Below are positions 48,463 through 60,499 of a stretch of 64,000 nucleotides of DNA, one piece after another. The position numbers and the translations under genes are program-made. The notes under the pieces are model-generated. The model was not told the origin of the DNA, did not search any database, and worked only from the letters and a program-made list of their open reading frames with translations. Source of the DNA: Pisaster brevispinus (taxonomy: Eukaryota > Echinodermata > Asteroidea > Forcipulatida > Asteriidae); contig JAMKCF010000004.1 in assembly GCA_023634235.1 (NCBI GenBank), positions 24,994,527 through 25,058,526 on the forward strand, in the 5' to 3' direction. How positions within the stretch are numbered: position 1 is the first letter of the stretch; each line of letters begins with the position of its first letter.

Positions 48463-48719
48463 TTTATCATTGATTTGTTTGTGTACAAGATGCTCATATG
48501 AGCAGTACTAGGAAGCAAAACGTTCCGTTGTGCTTAGACATGTGTGTTGTGCATGCACTATGACGACATGTGTATACATGTACATGTAGGAGTGCGCTGC
48601 GTTTTAGATGAGGTTCGGATAACCTGTGGAAAACAGGCCTGTACGTCTAGCGGACCTTGTACTAACAAGTCTCGACTCTAGTCTGGGAGACCTTAATCTA
48701 ACACCAACAGAACAGGTTG

Positions 48720-51700
48720 GAGATGCAGTGCTTACCATCTGTAGTTAAGAGATGCGGCTCCACTTGGAAGAAATTGTTGGATATTTCCTTCATAAAGCGA
48801 TGTTGGTGAGCGAGTACAGAAAATCAACCTGAGCACACAAACAAAAATTAATTTAAACCATTTTAACGTAAGACAAGGTTTAATCCTGAGCTGTTTGCTG
48901 AAAACAAAATTATATTTTGTCGGGATAAAGAGGGAGGCTGACACACCCTTAAAGCATGATGAGATTGCACCATTAGAAAATGTGGGGTGTTGAAATTGCA
49001 CTTTTGCTTCCCAAGTCTTCCTCGGGGCATAACTAAGTAAACACAATCCCACTGAGTTAATCTTGATATAATAATGAGCAATTATGCTCCACTGGACCAG
49101 AAAGTGATCATGTTCATTCCAGCAACAGGATAAATCAGGGAGAAACAGGTTGGTCCAAAACAATATTTCTTGGCTGTTTCTTTATCATCTTTTGTTTAGT
49201 TGAAAATGGCATCAACTGAACATTACATGTGTACATGTATTAATCTTCTTCAGTCTTTAATATAAGGGCATTGCCAGTGTGGTGTGACAAATTTAAGTGT
49301 TTCTTGTTTTTATTAACTTTCAAAGCCCTGAGTGACATATCATCCATGATATCCCAAACAGGACCATTCCACATATCCAAGATGGGGGGGGGGGGGTCAG
49401 TTCCCAGAGTTATTAAAAAAAAATATTATGGGCTGAGAAATTTGTTCCTGGCACACAATCTACACATAATTTGCTATACCACTGCACATCAACACAAAGC
49501 TACCAAGATCTACCCCTTCAGATAAGTGGAACAATCTGTTCAGCTGCCTGTTCTCTGTAACAGGCTTGACTTTGTGGACTGGTTGTGCAAGGCCACCACC
49601 CCCTCAGCCAGACAAACTGTCTCCGCTTTGTGGGAGGGAAACACTCCTGTCACTCACCACTGGCAACATCCAACAGTTAGTGAGTTTCTGGGGACCTCCC
49701 TCATAGACCATGAATTAATTAAGAACGCGTTCACATGCGTGGCTGCACAGAGTCGTTCCAAGCCCCCTTGCAACCTTTGGATTTGCGCTCTAGTGATCAT
49801 TAGGTACCCTCATTACCGAACTCATTTCCTTTGTTACACAGTGAGTCTCCCACAAGAATGGCAAATTCTAGAAGAATGCGTGATAATGCGTGACACTGGG
49901 CTGGTTTTCTTTTTTTAAAAGCTTGCTTGCATAGGAACTTGTCGGAACGCAGCCGTGCCATGACATAATTTATCCATGGTCCCTAATTAAGGGGTTTACT
50001 CATACAAATGTTGTCCTTTACTACTAGTAACCATGGTTCATTCAAGCAGCCAAAAGGTGCCATAGTAAGGCCATTCTTATCAGGTTGTTTATATGTTTAC
50101 AGTTGATAGGGATCTGTATCACTTAGGGCACTCACTTTGGAACCTGAGTGGACCCATTAGCTGAGTAGGGTTACTGGCTAATGAAAACAAACCAGCTGTG
50201 AGTGTCAAACTTATGATTGTTTTGTTGTGGTGTGTCTCTAATCTCTATGTGGCAAACTGGCCAAATAATATTGTCTTCAATAAAGTGGCTGCTTTAATTC
50301 TGTCTGCTACAGCTGTATGTCGCTATGCCTGGTAATGGTATCACAGAGGCACGATCACATCTCACATCATGTAGCTTGATCTTGATTAAAAAAGAGAAAG
50401 TTCAAGATCCACTCGTGACAAATTTGAGAGCTGAAATATCATAAGATTTACAAACTTTGAGGGACTACACAACAAAGCTTCAAGAGAAACCATAAACAGT
50501 ACAACATGGGCTCTAGAAAAATTTGAGAAAAAAAAATTATTAGGCAAGTTTCTAAGGGACAGGATAAGTTTTGGCACAATGTCAACATGGGACCAAGTTG
50601 CAGTAAAAAAAAACAACAACAAAAAAACGTTGCAATGTTTTTGAGCACAACATCAGCTTGAAAACAAACTGAACTTTGAGCAACTGGGCAACATAAGATC
50701 AAAAATCTGAATTCTCGGGAAGCTTTGGAGGAAGAACACAACTTGAGCTTGGAAATTTTTACTGGTGGCATAACATACACCAGCTCAGGACTGATAATGA
50801 TAGCTGAAAAATCATCATGTTGGAAAAAGTGGTTTACATTTCCATACAATTTCGGTTAAATGTTCATATAAATTTTGCTTAAACCTTTACAAATATTTTC
50901 TTAAAATCTTAATCATATTTTCCTTTCACTATCTACATTTTGTCTTTAAATTATTCTACAAACTACCACTCTTTAGGATCTTTCTTTTTAAACAGTAATT
51001 GCAATCCTACTTTACTTATTTATTTCCAAAATATTCATTCAATAAATTCTTTATTCCTTTTTCGTCCTACTCTGCTTTAATGGTAATACACTTCCGGCCC
51101 CTTCATTGACCTCGTTCCAGTTCTAGTCTATCCATTCATTGCTGTGATCTTCAACACTTGTCCTTTTGAATTACTTTTTTTCATTCAACAATTAATGTTT
51201 GCAATTTATTAACTACTTCACAACGGTGTATTTGTACAAATAAAGAATTATTCCTCGTATAAAATAAAGTTGATGTTTATTGTTTAGTAACGCCCACAAC
51301 AACTTCTAAGGGAGCTTTCTTGGTTGCGACCAGTCATGAAGTGATTAATTACTCTATATCTATTTTTATGCTTTTTACCATATTTTGCTCTCCTGTGCCA
51401 TCACTTTCCTTCTCTGAGCATCTTTGTCGTCTCTCTTCATGTCATCATCGTCCATGTTAGTTTGAGCAAGACTTATCCTTGCCACACCATCAGGACAGCC
51501 TAATCAAAGTAAAGTCAAATATGGCTGTTTATTTTGCTTCAAACTGTTAATGACATTTAGTTGTTGTACCAGTCATATCTGTAATAATGTAGGCATTAGT
51601 AATTGGCTTCACTGGTCAAATCTGCATTGAGATTATGCCTTGGGCATCTTTGAAGTGGCAGTCTTAAGGGTCACTATCTTTTAGCATGTGTAAATGGCCG

Positions 51701-51720
51701 CTGCGTCTAAAATAATTTCA
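48720..51720. other. Gene-free degenerate interspersed repeat
   Basis: Segments match the 7.6-24 kb patchwork: 48720-48800 with 9600-9690, 50240-50400 with 14290-14460 and 20030-20170, 51290-51700 with 21720-22180. The 130-residue open frame at 49526-49918 matches no family I know and has no visible partner exon, so I do not call it. A G run at 49383-49396 may be unreliable in assembly. Confidence 0.5.
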
Positions 51721-51728
51721 GTATATGC

Positions 51729-52086
51729 GTGTCGTGGCCGAGCGGTTAGAGCATCGGACTCAAGTTCTTGTTGCTGAGTCAACAGGGTGTGGGTTCCAAT
51801 CCCGGTCAAGACACTTGTGTCCTTGAGCAAGACACTTAACTATAATTGCTTCTCATCACCCACCCAGGGGTAAATGTGTACCTGTGAGGGCAGAGATGGT
51901 TCTTGTGATTGATTTAGCTTAGTGCGCTACATATTTGGCAGCACAGGCTGTATACTCCCAAGAGAGCTTGAGATAGTTTAAGGAATGAAATAAACGGCCC
52001 AGTGACCAGGGGTAATAATGTTGAAGCGCCATGAGCGTCACTGAGTGACGGATTTGAGCGCTATATAAGAAGCCACTATTATTATT
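51729..52086 (+). mobile_element. tRNA-Leu-derived SINE with (ATT)n tail
   Basis: The head (51729-51814) folds like a tRNA: acceptor GTGTC/GACAC, A box TGGCCGAGCGG, anticodon CAA in ACTCAAGTT, a long variable arm, and B box GGTTCCAATCC. That points to tRNA-Leu(CAA). A tRNA-unrelated body follows and ends GAGCGCTATATAAGAAGCC before (ATT)n. The GCGCTATATAA end resembles L2-type LINE tails, including GCGCTTTATAA of the LINE at 57565-60499, so an L2-like reverse transcriptase probably mobilises it. The long body shows it is not a working tRNA gene. Confidence 0.8.
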
Positions 52087-55000
52087 AGGTGTTCGGGCGA
52101 TCCGCCCGGAACACCTCTTGTTTTTATTTGTTTTTTTTGTTTTTTTAAATACTTCTTCTTCTTCTTTTCCCCCAACTTTGTCCGTTAAAAAAGACACACT
52201 TCCTTAGCTCGCATAAACTTGAAACTTCACACTTAGTTAGATATTCATTAGTAGATGACACCGCTGCAGTGATGTCATGATGACATCATCGGGTGTTGAA
52301 ATACATTAAATCAAAGTTTAATACTTGTAAAAAATCATAACTCATGAACCACATGTTGGATTTTCACAATCTACACATCATCGGATTGGTCGTTAAAAGT
52401 TCAACAAACGCTACACACAACATGACCCCATTTGACCTTGGCTTCCGGTTCAAACCGAAAGTTGAAAGTTTGACAAATTCATATCTCAACAACTACGTAA
52501 TATTTTAACATGAATTTTGCATGAGGTTATAGATGAGTTATCCTCCCGAAACTTTTGCACAGAGATTATAGCATTTTATTATAATAATAATAATAAATAA
52601 TAAACTGGCATTTATATAGCGCTCTTACAAGAGATCACAGCGCTGTACAAAACAATAAAAAAATCTTTGCATCTGGTCAAAACCGGGCGTCAAAGTGCTC
52701 GTGTCTGTTGACTTTCATTGCATGACACTGCACGATAGTGTAGGCCAACACAAACATACGCCGACACTGTAACCAAACGAAAAGAACTGCCAGTCAATAC
52801 ACGTGTCACAGACCAAGGTAATGCCATGTGCGCCTTCTCTGAAGTGACGTGATCCATTCATGCAGTGTATTGACACACCACGGGTCACCGTACTTACAAC
52901 GTGGTGCAATCTTATCAATGGCGTACTACCTATACCAAATAGATCTGAATTCCGTTCATATTCAGCGTCTAATATTTCCCCTATTCGCCCTTCTCGTGGC
53001 TTAATGATCAAAATGGAATATAGACGAAGTTTCGCTGAGATGGCCACCTACTTTAGTGATTCATATGACTATTAATTATGTGCGAAAATGCAAGCAAAAA
53101 AAGACGAACTTTGGTAAAGTTTTGATCACACTCTGAGAAGGAAGGATGTGTCATCGGATCGTGAAGGGTGTTTCGGACCCTCCTCACGGCATGTGTTTAT
53201 CGTTGCTACAAGGGACTAAAATGGTACGTTTTTGTGTGAACATCATTGCTTATTAACCCGTGCGCCATGTGTGCTTCCGTACCAATGTCGAGTTTACTCG
53301 ACAAAAAAAGTTGCGGCCTTTGAGACCCTGTATTTATTTTGTTTGGCGCCCTCTGTTGTTGACCCTTACATAGACGGGTAGCTTGTTTATTGAGCTTTCC
53401 AATGGTGTGTATTGTATAGGGGGTCGCCATTACGATTTTCCGAGAAAAACTTCGTTGTGTGCTGCAGTATTTCCAGATTTCACGCTTCCGTTTTCCCGAC
53501 AAAAAATCACCATCATGGCTGTTAGTGACCCGTAGGTTTTGTTTAAAATATTTGTCGTTAGTGACTATGAATTGGACTTGAAAATATGTGAAGAAGAACC
53601 TAGTGAAGATTTGGATGAAACTCGTGATGTTTCGTCGCAAGGTATGTTCAATGATGGCAGTGATCCTGACAATATACCGGTAGCTGGACCGAGCACTGCA
53701 ACCCTTCAACGCCGTGGGCATGGGCATGGGCTCGGCGGGCCTCGACCCATTCTTGCCGATCGAGGTGCGAAGGACATGAAGATAATATATAAAAATTTGA
53801 CATCATATGAAAGATCATTTCATTAACTACAAATTGTATGCACAAATTTTTTCCACAAAAATGTCTTCACACAGAAAATCAAGATTGAAAAAAGTGAACA
53901 CTGCACTTCGCTTTTTGTGTGAAAAAATGCGGTACACAGCAGTGTGACCCCTGTAAACAATGCGGTATTGAAAGGGTTAAAATGATTATTTTATATAATG
54001 CACAATTACGTTATAAAGTGTATCCTGTATCATCAAGTGGTGACGGTGGTGAGATGTTTTTAAAACTAAGAAATGTTTAGTATGAACGTCGAAGAGATAT
54101 AATTGGGCAATGGGGGATTGTCATGATTGTTGGCTGTGTCACTAAAGTCAGAAAATGGTCAGACCGATGAATGTTTTCCGTCAACTTCGTATTATGACAT
54201 ACTGTTTGAAAACCCTTTGATAAAGTTTCCACTAATAAGGTTTCGTTTATAAGTCGTTCACATCAAAAACAGGATGTGCACCTTCCACTGTTTTTTTCTT
54301 GCGTCATTTCCTTACTCTGATGTTGTATTGTTAATATGCTAAGTGTTTGATGCACCCTACCGGTAGAAATAGTTATTAACTCATTACTAATATTTTATTA
54401 GTCAAAATTCACTAGAGGCTTAAATTTGCCGTCTTCATGACTTGACTTTATCTTGCATAATTATTAAAAACAAGTGTCTTTTCTTTCAATATTATAAATT
54501 TATTAAACCGTTCTGTATGAGATTTAAAACCAATAGCTCATACCATGCTCGACTTATTTTGACGACATCATCATCAGTGCATATGTATTGAACAATTAAA
54601 GTATCATGCACCTATACATAATGAGAAGCCAAATCACAGTATTTGAAAACCTGTTAAAACTTTTAAGAATTGTAACTTAATAATGTCAACATGATTTGCA
54701 TAGTCAGATTTAACAATCAATAAAGAATCAAATTTCCATTGAAAAATCAATAAACTTAGTGAGTGGCATACAAAATAATTGCACTTGTGAGTAATTCAAA
54801 GGCTCGTTTCAAGATCTGCAGCCAAGAAAAAGGGGATGGGGGAAATGTTCCTCTGTATGACTATGACTTGAAAATGGACCCTTTGTTTTTCACTTGGCAC
54901 ATATAAAAAATACCTATGTCTTGATAACAACTTTTCTAACTTCATAATGACGTCATCAGTTTTCAAATAACAAAGATCTTCAAAAACATATCTATCATGA

Positions 55001-55398
55001 TTTTTAAGCATGCGCACTTTTGTGTTTATCCTTTCTCCATGGTATAACTGAGTGTTATTTACATCATTTGATCAGGCTTCCTGTCCAAACGAAAGTTAAA
55101 TTCACAAGCCCCTAATAGTAAACAGTTAAGTTTTATTAATATTTACATGAAAAACGTCGCATATTGGTAATATAGGCGTGGCTTGTAGAGCTCAATCCAT
55201 TAAGTATTGGCGTTAGCACTTATTTCTTGGTAAACTAGGGTATTAACGTAAGAGATTTACAATTTACTTTCTGTGAAATTTGAAAAGCTGCAAACAATCT
55301 TTTTCATCAATTCAAATGTTCTGACATCAACACAATTACACAGACACCGACGATACCCGAACACCTAGTGTTTGTTTCAACAAACACTAAATCTCTAG
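52087..55398 (+). mobile_element. Complete Helentron-like (Helitron2-type) non-autonomous element
   Basis: The 5' end AGGTGTTCGGG (52087-52097) starts a hairpin to 52116 with one bulged base. Its exact inverse CCCGAACACCT lies at 55356-55366. A 10-bp-stem hairpin (AGTGTTTGTT/AACAAACACT, 55367-55388) follows, then the terminal CTAG (55395-55398). Helitron2/Helentron elements are known for an asymmetric inverted repeat, a 3' hairpin, a CTRR end and insertion without target duplication. Flanks are (ATT)n on both sides. No Rep/helicase ORF is seen. A piggyBac remnant (53257-53976) and a second SINE-like tail (TATATAGCGCTCTTACAAG, about 52613) are nested inside. Confidence 0.75.
53257..53976 (+). 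mobile_element. piggyBac-like remnant with TTAA ends
   Basis: TTAA lies at both borders (53253-53256 and 53977-53980), with inner ends CCC... and ...GGG as in piggyBac. The frame 53539-53826 encodes an acidic start (CEEEPSEDLDE, then DPDNIPVAGPS). It resembles the disordered N-terminus that precedes the DDE domain in piggyBac transposases. The DDE domain itself is missing and the terminal repeats match beyond CCC only weakly. It is probably an internally deleted copy. The long minus-strand frame here (53206-53727) is a shadow. Confidence 0.5.
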
Positions 55399-55399
55399 T

Positions 55400-57560
55400 T
55401 ATTATTATTATATGTAAGCAAAGCGTTGTGTTTCAACACTTGACTGAGAAGAGTCAACTATCTCAACACACCTCAGACAAGGAGGGAGTAATGCATATCC
55501 ATCCAAACCATGACATTCCAAATTGACCTTGAAAGAAGCACCTGCTGATGATTAAGGAGGATCTTTGCCCATGATGGATACTGCTCTACAATCGGTGAAT
55601 AATCTGGAAACAAAATATGATACTCTGTTGTAAATATTTTATCAGATGTCAAATCAAGGAAAATACCTATTTGAAAATGCTCCGTCTCAAAACCGACCAC
55701 TATGCAGGGCTCAACACTTACGAGAATCTCCACTAGACATGAACTTGATATGATTGCAATAAAGGTGCAACATTCTATGTTGACTTTGACAAAAGTATAA
55801 TTATGTTGATTGTCAAAATATTTCTTAGAGTTTACTTACTCTTCATAACCACTGCTTAACATGACAATGCAAGTAAATAATACAGATAATTCAATTGGTT
55901 TCACAGTGTTCTAATTTACAAACTTCCATAGTGCATGTTAAATTTACATAAAATTGTTTACTGGCTCACAGCTCGCCCAGTTATTTACATAACTTTCTTA
56001 ATATTTAATTAATTGACTCCTTCATTTAAAGTCGCAAAGCTTTATGTACAATTACAATAATTATTCATTGCTGACTTTTATGTTTAAATTCAGTTGCAAA
56101 TCACATAAATTTAAACCATCACTTTGTACATTCCTAATGTTCATAACTATTATAATCACATATGACTCTCAACTTTACCATGCAATTCTTAGAATTAACC
56201 AATCGTGCACTTACACTTGTTATGTTGCGGTGTGTTTCTAATCTCTATGTGGCAACACTGGCCCTGAAGATAATCTCTAGTAAGACTAGACAAGTAATAC
56301 AAAATTGTCTTTTAGTAAAAAATGCTGCCTAAATTTGGTGTCTTATAGCTGCATGTAGCTATGCCTGGTGATGATATCATAGAGAAAGGCATGATCACTT
56401 CTCAAATCATGTAGCTCGATCTTGATTCAAAAAACATCTGATCGCTTTCTCTCACACTCTCTCTCTTGCAATACTCAAGCCTAGTACACCTGTTCATGAC
56501 TGTTGTCAGCGCAGCTCCCTAGCAACTTTTGTAAATTTGAATTGCTTCTTTATGATGCAAAGTTCATGCAGGACAACCATGGTTCTATACAATAGCAGAC
56601 TAGCTGCATGCTGCATGCTGCATGCATGGCTAAACGCCACTACAGAGAATTACTGAATAAAACAATGGGGGATTATGGTTTCAGAGAACTGCTGAATTTT
56701 AAAGGGATTACCCAGCTACTGGGAAGTTCTGGGTTACACAATGGAAGTACCTGGCTACTGTGTTACACAATGTAGGACCTACAGTTTTGATGTAAAACAT
56801 CCCAGCTGGAATACATGCAAAGTTTCAGCTTGTTGCCAAAGTTGTCCTGTGCATATAAACCTTGTAAAACATTACCTTTGTAGTGATATTGTAGAATTGA
56901 TTTGTTGAAGACGTCCTTATATATTTTATCCATATATGACCTTCCAAAACCGATGCAAAAAAACATTTGATTGCTCCTTGCTGATATGTAATAAGTGGTC
57001 AAAATTGGTACTCAATAAAAAAATGTTAATGCTGTCATCATGACATCACTGCAAATATTAGAAGACAATATAGTTGTCTAACAATACACCAAGTTTCAAC
57101 TTAGTTGGACGTGTGGTTCAGTGGATACAGGGCTTCCAAAAATGCACAATTAGGGCAATACCACGTGACACATGGAGACGTCATTAATCTATGACTCTAC
57201 ACATAAGTTGACTGCATGAAAGTCATAATATAATGTATCTGTTCACAATTATCTTGAACTGGAATAGATTGCAAGATGGTGAAAAACAAGATACAGGTAG
57301 GAAGATCCAAAAAGTAGTAGTCCAAGGAAAAATTAAGCTAGCAGAATATCAATATCTCATAGTATTGGCCTTTAGATCAAAATGGACGAATTGTTTTTGA
57401 TCCACTACAAGGTCAATTTGCACTGCTGTGTCTAACACATGCACAACCATGCTAAGGTTTAGCCTGCAATAGTCAAGAGGGATTGGATGAAAGTGCATAG
57501 TGAACAGTAACTTTCAATGGTTTAGAATTATGAGTGGCATAATATGACCAACTATCCTCC
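55400..57560. other. Gene-free degenerate repeats
   Basis: Sequence from 55440 matches parts of the long interspersed repeat: 55440-55760 with 12955-13330, 56225-56560 with 14290-14500 and 20030-20300, 56690-56775 with the 30-bp units at 22885. Nothing coding is recognised. 56780-57470 shows no repeat or gene that I can identify. Confidence 0.5.
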
Positions 57561-57564
57561 AATC

Positions 57565-58684
57565 AAATGACAAGGATCTACTTGTAACTGAGCAAGGTTT
57601 TGACATTGTAGCTCTGACAGAGACTTGGCTCAAACCAGATGATGATCTCAATGCTAGGGAAGCCACACCTAGGGGCTACTCATTTGTCCATGTTCCTCGA
57701 GATAAAAGACCTGGTGGAGGTGTCGGATTGCTGTATAGGTCCGATCTTCGAGTGAAGACAGAAGAGCCTCAGAAGTTTGGTTCTTTCGAGGCTTTACACG
57801 CACAAGTAACAGATGATCACAGTTCATTGTGATTGGTCATCATATATCGCTCCGAGAGTAGCAGTGAGACTGGTCAACATGTGCCTTTCACATCGTTTCT
57901 TGATGACTTCAGTAAATTGATTGACTATTACCTTCTCCACCCTTCCAAACTTTTGATCATGGGCGATTTCAACATCTGGATGGATGATTTAACGGCTGTT
58001 AATACTGTGCTGTTCAAGGAGTTGCTATCTTCGTATGGTATGACTCAGTATGTGTCCACCCAGACACATCGTCTTGGCCATACACTGGACCTGCTGATAA
58101 CTCGCGATGGTGACAATGTTATCTCTGACATATCAGTCCATCCAGGTTTGTCTGACCATTTTGCTGTCACCTGCAGGCGGTCATTGCAGAAACCAATGTA
58201 TCAAAGAAGACAGTTACCACGCGTAATTTCAAGGGAATGGACCGTGACCTCTTTCAGCAACGCGTTTCTGAGGCTCTGTCTTCAATTGATGTCGAGAACA
58301 TGGATCTTTCTAGATCGGTTGAAGAGTACGAACGTTCTCTGTGTGGTATTTAAGCTTGATGCCTTAGCACCTCTGAAGACAAGGAGCTTGAAACAAAGAG
58401 AGAAATCTCCATGGTACAATGAAGAAATTCGGGCTGCAAAGAAAGTGAGACGAAGATTGGAAAGAAAGTGGAGAAGGTGTAGATCCATCGAAGAAAGAAA
58501 ACTTCAACATAAGAAATACCTAGAACAATGCCGGAGTGTTGTTATTAAGCTCATAAAGAATGCAAAAAGACAGTTCTATTCATCGACTGTTGACAGCTGT
58601 TCTTCAGATCAGAAAGCTTTGTTCACCATCATTGATGAGCTCCTTCAGAAGAAAAGGGATCCTATTACCTCAAAGTCCATCTGA
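57565..58684 (+). pseudogene. LINE AP-endonuclease region (broken)
   Basis: Endonuclease motifs are seen in order: IVALTETWL (57605 on), PGGGVGLLYR, VIIYRS, MGDFNIWMDD (near 57958-57990, the catalytic Asp/Asn), TLDLLITR and LSDHFAV (near 58150, the SDH motif). The nonsense codon at 57830-57832 splits it. Between about 58195 and 58350 the conserved-looking frame is the alternative one (VTTRNFKGMDRDLFQQRV), returning with LDALAPLKTR, so two opposite indels are likely. It nicks target DNA in an active LINE. This copy cannot make it as one protein. Confidence 0.8.
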
Positions 58685-58718
58685 GGGGTTATTGGCCAAC
58701 AGTTTCTAAGAGCATTTC

Positions 58719-60383
58719 ATGAGCAAGACTAACGCGATTCGTGATTCGTTGGTGCAATTTCTAGAGATCGGTGAAAAGCCTACACCTAGAGTACCATATA
58801 TGGCCAGCTTTGATGTAGCATCCGAGGATGAAGTCGAGAAAATCATCAAACGATCGCTGTCAAGCTCTTGTCAACAAGACCCTATCCCAACATGGCTGAT
58901 CAAGGAACATGTTCATGCTTTTGTGCCTTTCGTTACGAAGTTGGTCAATAGGTCTTTCACTATGGCTGTTTTTCCGAAGAACTTGAAGCATGCCATCATC
59001 AGGCCCTTACTAAAGAAGCCTAACCTGGATAAGGAGAAACTGGAAAGCTACAGACCAGTAGCTAACTTGAAATTCTTAGGAAAAGTGGTCGAGAGAGCAG
59101 CTGCTGCACGCATTCTTAGATGTGTAGCTGACCAGTCACTTCAGGAACCTTTCCAATCAGCCTACAGAAAGAACCATTCAGTTGAGACAGCCGTCTTGCG
59201 AGTGAGTAATGACATCTTACGGGCCATGGATAGGGGTATGCTGACAGGACTAGTTCTACTGGATTTGAGCTCAGCATTCGACACGGTAGATCATCGTGTC
59301 CTACTACAGAGACTACAAGAAGTTGGTATCGGAGGTTCGGCTTTGAGTTGGTGTCAGTCATACCTTGATGATCGCACTCAGGCTGTTCGCATTGGTGAGG
59401 ATGACGTTTCAGACCCAGTCTCTCTCAACTGTTCTGTGCCTCACGGTTCAGTGCTCGGTCCGCAACTGTTTTCTTTGTATATTTTACCGATTTGTGAGAT
59501 TATCAACACGCATAATTTAATGTATCACACATACGCTGATGATATTCAGCTGTATTCATCATGCCTGCCTAATCAAACTGATGTGGACAACACCCTTGCC
59601 AGATTTGAGTCCTGTATAACAGAGATCTCCAAATGGATGGGACAGAACTACTTAAAAATTAATCAGGCGAAGACCGAATTTATCTTCTTCGGTTCTTCTC
59701 AACAGATAAAGAAGGTCATCATTCCCCATCTCACAGTTGGTGAGGCGCGTGTTCGTCCGGTTTCCAAAGTACGTTCTCTCGGTCTGACACTTGATTCCAA
59801 CATGTCAATGGAACCCCAAATCTCTAGTTGCATCCGATCATCATTTTATCACATTAGGAACATTCGTCGGATCCGGAATTACCTGACTCCTCATGCCACG
59901 AAACAGGCAGTCCATGCACTCCTCACATCACGATTGGACATGTACAATAGTACCCTGAATGGACTGCCCGACACTCTCATCAAACGACTGCAGAAGGTCC
60001 AAAATTCTGCGGCTCGGCTTGTCACCCGATCAAAGCCATCTGATCATTTCACCCCTGTTCTCGAGCATCTACACTGGCTGCCTGTGAAGCAAAGACTCAA
60101 GTACAAGGTACTTTCCCTGGTTTTTAAAATCAGAACCAACCAGACACCAGTGTACTTGTCGGATCTACTGGTGGAAAAGAGATCTTCTAGACTTGGTCTA
60201 CGTTCAGGAAATGTCCACCAGCTCCAGGAAGCTCGAACGAGGAGGTCTTGGGGTGACAGGTCTTTCTCTGCAGCTGCCCCGCGTTTGTGGAAGGCACTTC
60301 CTGCATACGTCAAATCTAGCAAAACTACAGAACTGTTCCACAAGAATCTGAAAACATACCTCATGAAGGAATCCAGCGATTAA
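58719..60383 (+). CDS. LINE reverse transcriptase ORF
   Basis: The frame has 554 codons and no internal stop. Motifs by order: DPIPTWLIK; IIRPLLKK with SYRPVANLKFLGKVVER; FQSAYRKNHSVETA; motif A LLDLSSAFDTVDH; motif B CSVPHGSVLGP; motif C YADD; LKINQAKTEF; SLGLTLD. The C-terminal region (HLHWLPVKQRLKYKVL, then RSFSAAAPRLW near 60255-60300) is typical of L2/CR1-type elements. In an intact element it continues from the endonuclease without a break, so the ATG at 58719 is probably not a true start. Substrate is the element RNA, primed from nicked chromosomal DNA. Confidence 0.85.
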   Translation: MSKTNAIRDSLVQFLEIGEKPTPRVPYMASFDVASEDEVEKIIKRSLSSSCQQDPIPTWLIKEHVHAFVPFVTKLVNRSFTMAVFPKNLKHAIIRPLLKKPNLDKEKLESYRPVANLKFLGKVVERAAAARILRCVADQSLQEPFQSAYRKNHSVETAVLRVSNDILRAMDRGMLTGLVLLDLSSAFDTVDHRVLLQRLQEVGIGGSALSWCQSYLDDRTQAVRIGEDDVSDPVSLNCSVPHGSVLGPQLFSLYILPICEIINTHNLMYHTYADDIQLYSSCLPNQTDVDNTLARFESCITEISKWMGQNYLKINQAKTEFIFFGSSQQIKKVIIPHLTVGEARVRPVSKVRSLGLTLDSNMSMEPQISSCIRSSFYHIRNIRRIRNYLTPHATKQAVHALLTSRLDMYNSTLNGLPDTLIKRLQKVQNSAARLVTRSKPSDHFTPVLEHLHWLPVKQRLKYKVLSLVFKIRTNQTPVYLSDLLVEKRSSRLGLRSGNVHQLQEARTRRSWGDRSFSAAAPRLWKALPAYVKSSKTTELFHKNLKTYLMKESSD

Positions 60384-60499
60384 CTGTCATTTCCATACTT
60401 GTCATTATTTTGTTTAATTACTGTTTCTAGTTTTTTCTTGTGCGCCTTGGGTGCCATTATAGGCAGATATGTGCGCTTTATAAATCTTTAATTATTATT

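Larger units (their letters stand above)
57565..60499 (+). mobile_element. L2/CR1-type LINE, 5'-truncated and decayed
   Basis: The element encodes an AP-endonuclease followed by reverse transcriptase and ends in GCGCTTTATAAATCTTTAAT plus (ATT)n, the kind of tail seen in L2-clade LINEs. ORF1 is absent. Disabling changes are a TGA at 57830-57832 in the endonuclease frame, a frameshift near 58195 apparently compensated near 58350, and a stop and shift near 58682-58718. The reverse-transcriptase frame itself is long and clean. A Helentron-like element lies immediately after the (ATT)n tail. Confidence 0.85.

Noticed and set aside
49526..49918. 130-codon ORF
   Set aside because: No recognisable family, no splice partner, and it sits in degenerate repeat sequence.
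51729..51814. Functional tRNA-Leu(CAA) gene
   Set aside because: Boxes A and B and the anticodon arm are present, but the acceptor stem is only partly paired and a SINE body and (ATT)n tail follow directly.
53206..53727. 173-codon minus-strand ORF
   Set aside because: It overlaps the piggyBac-like segment in antisense and has no recognisable domain.
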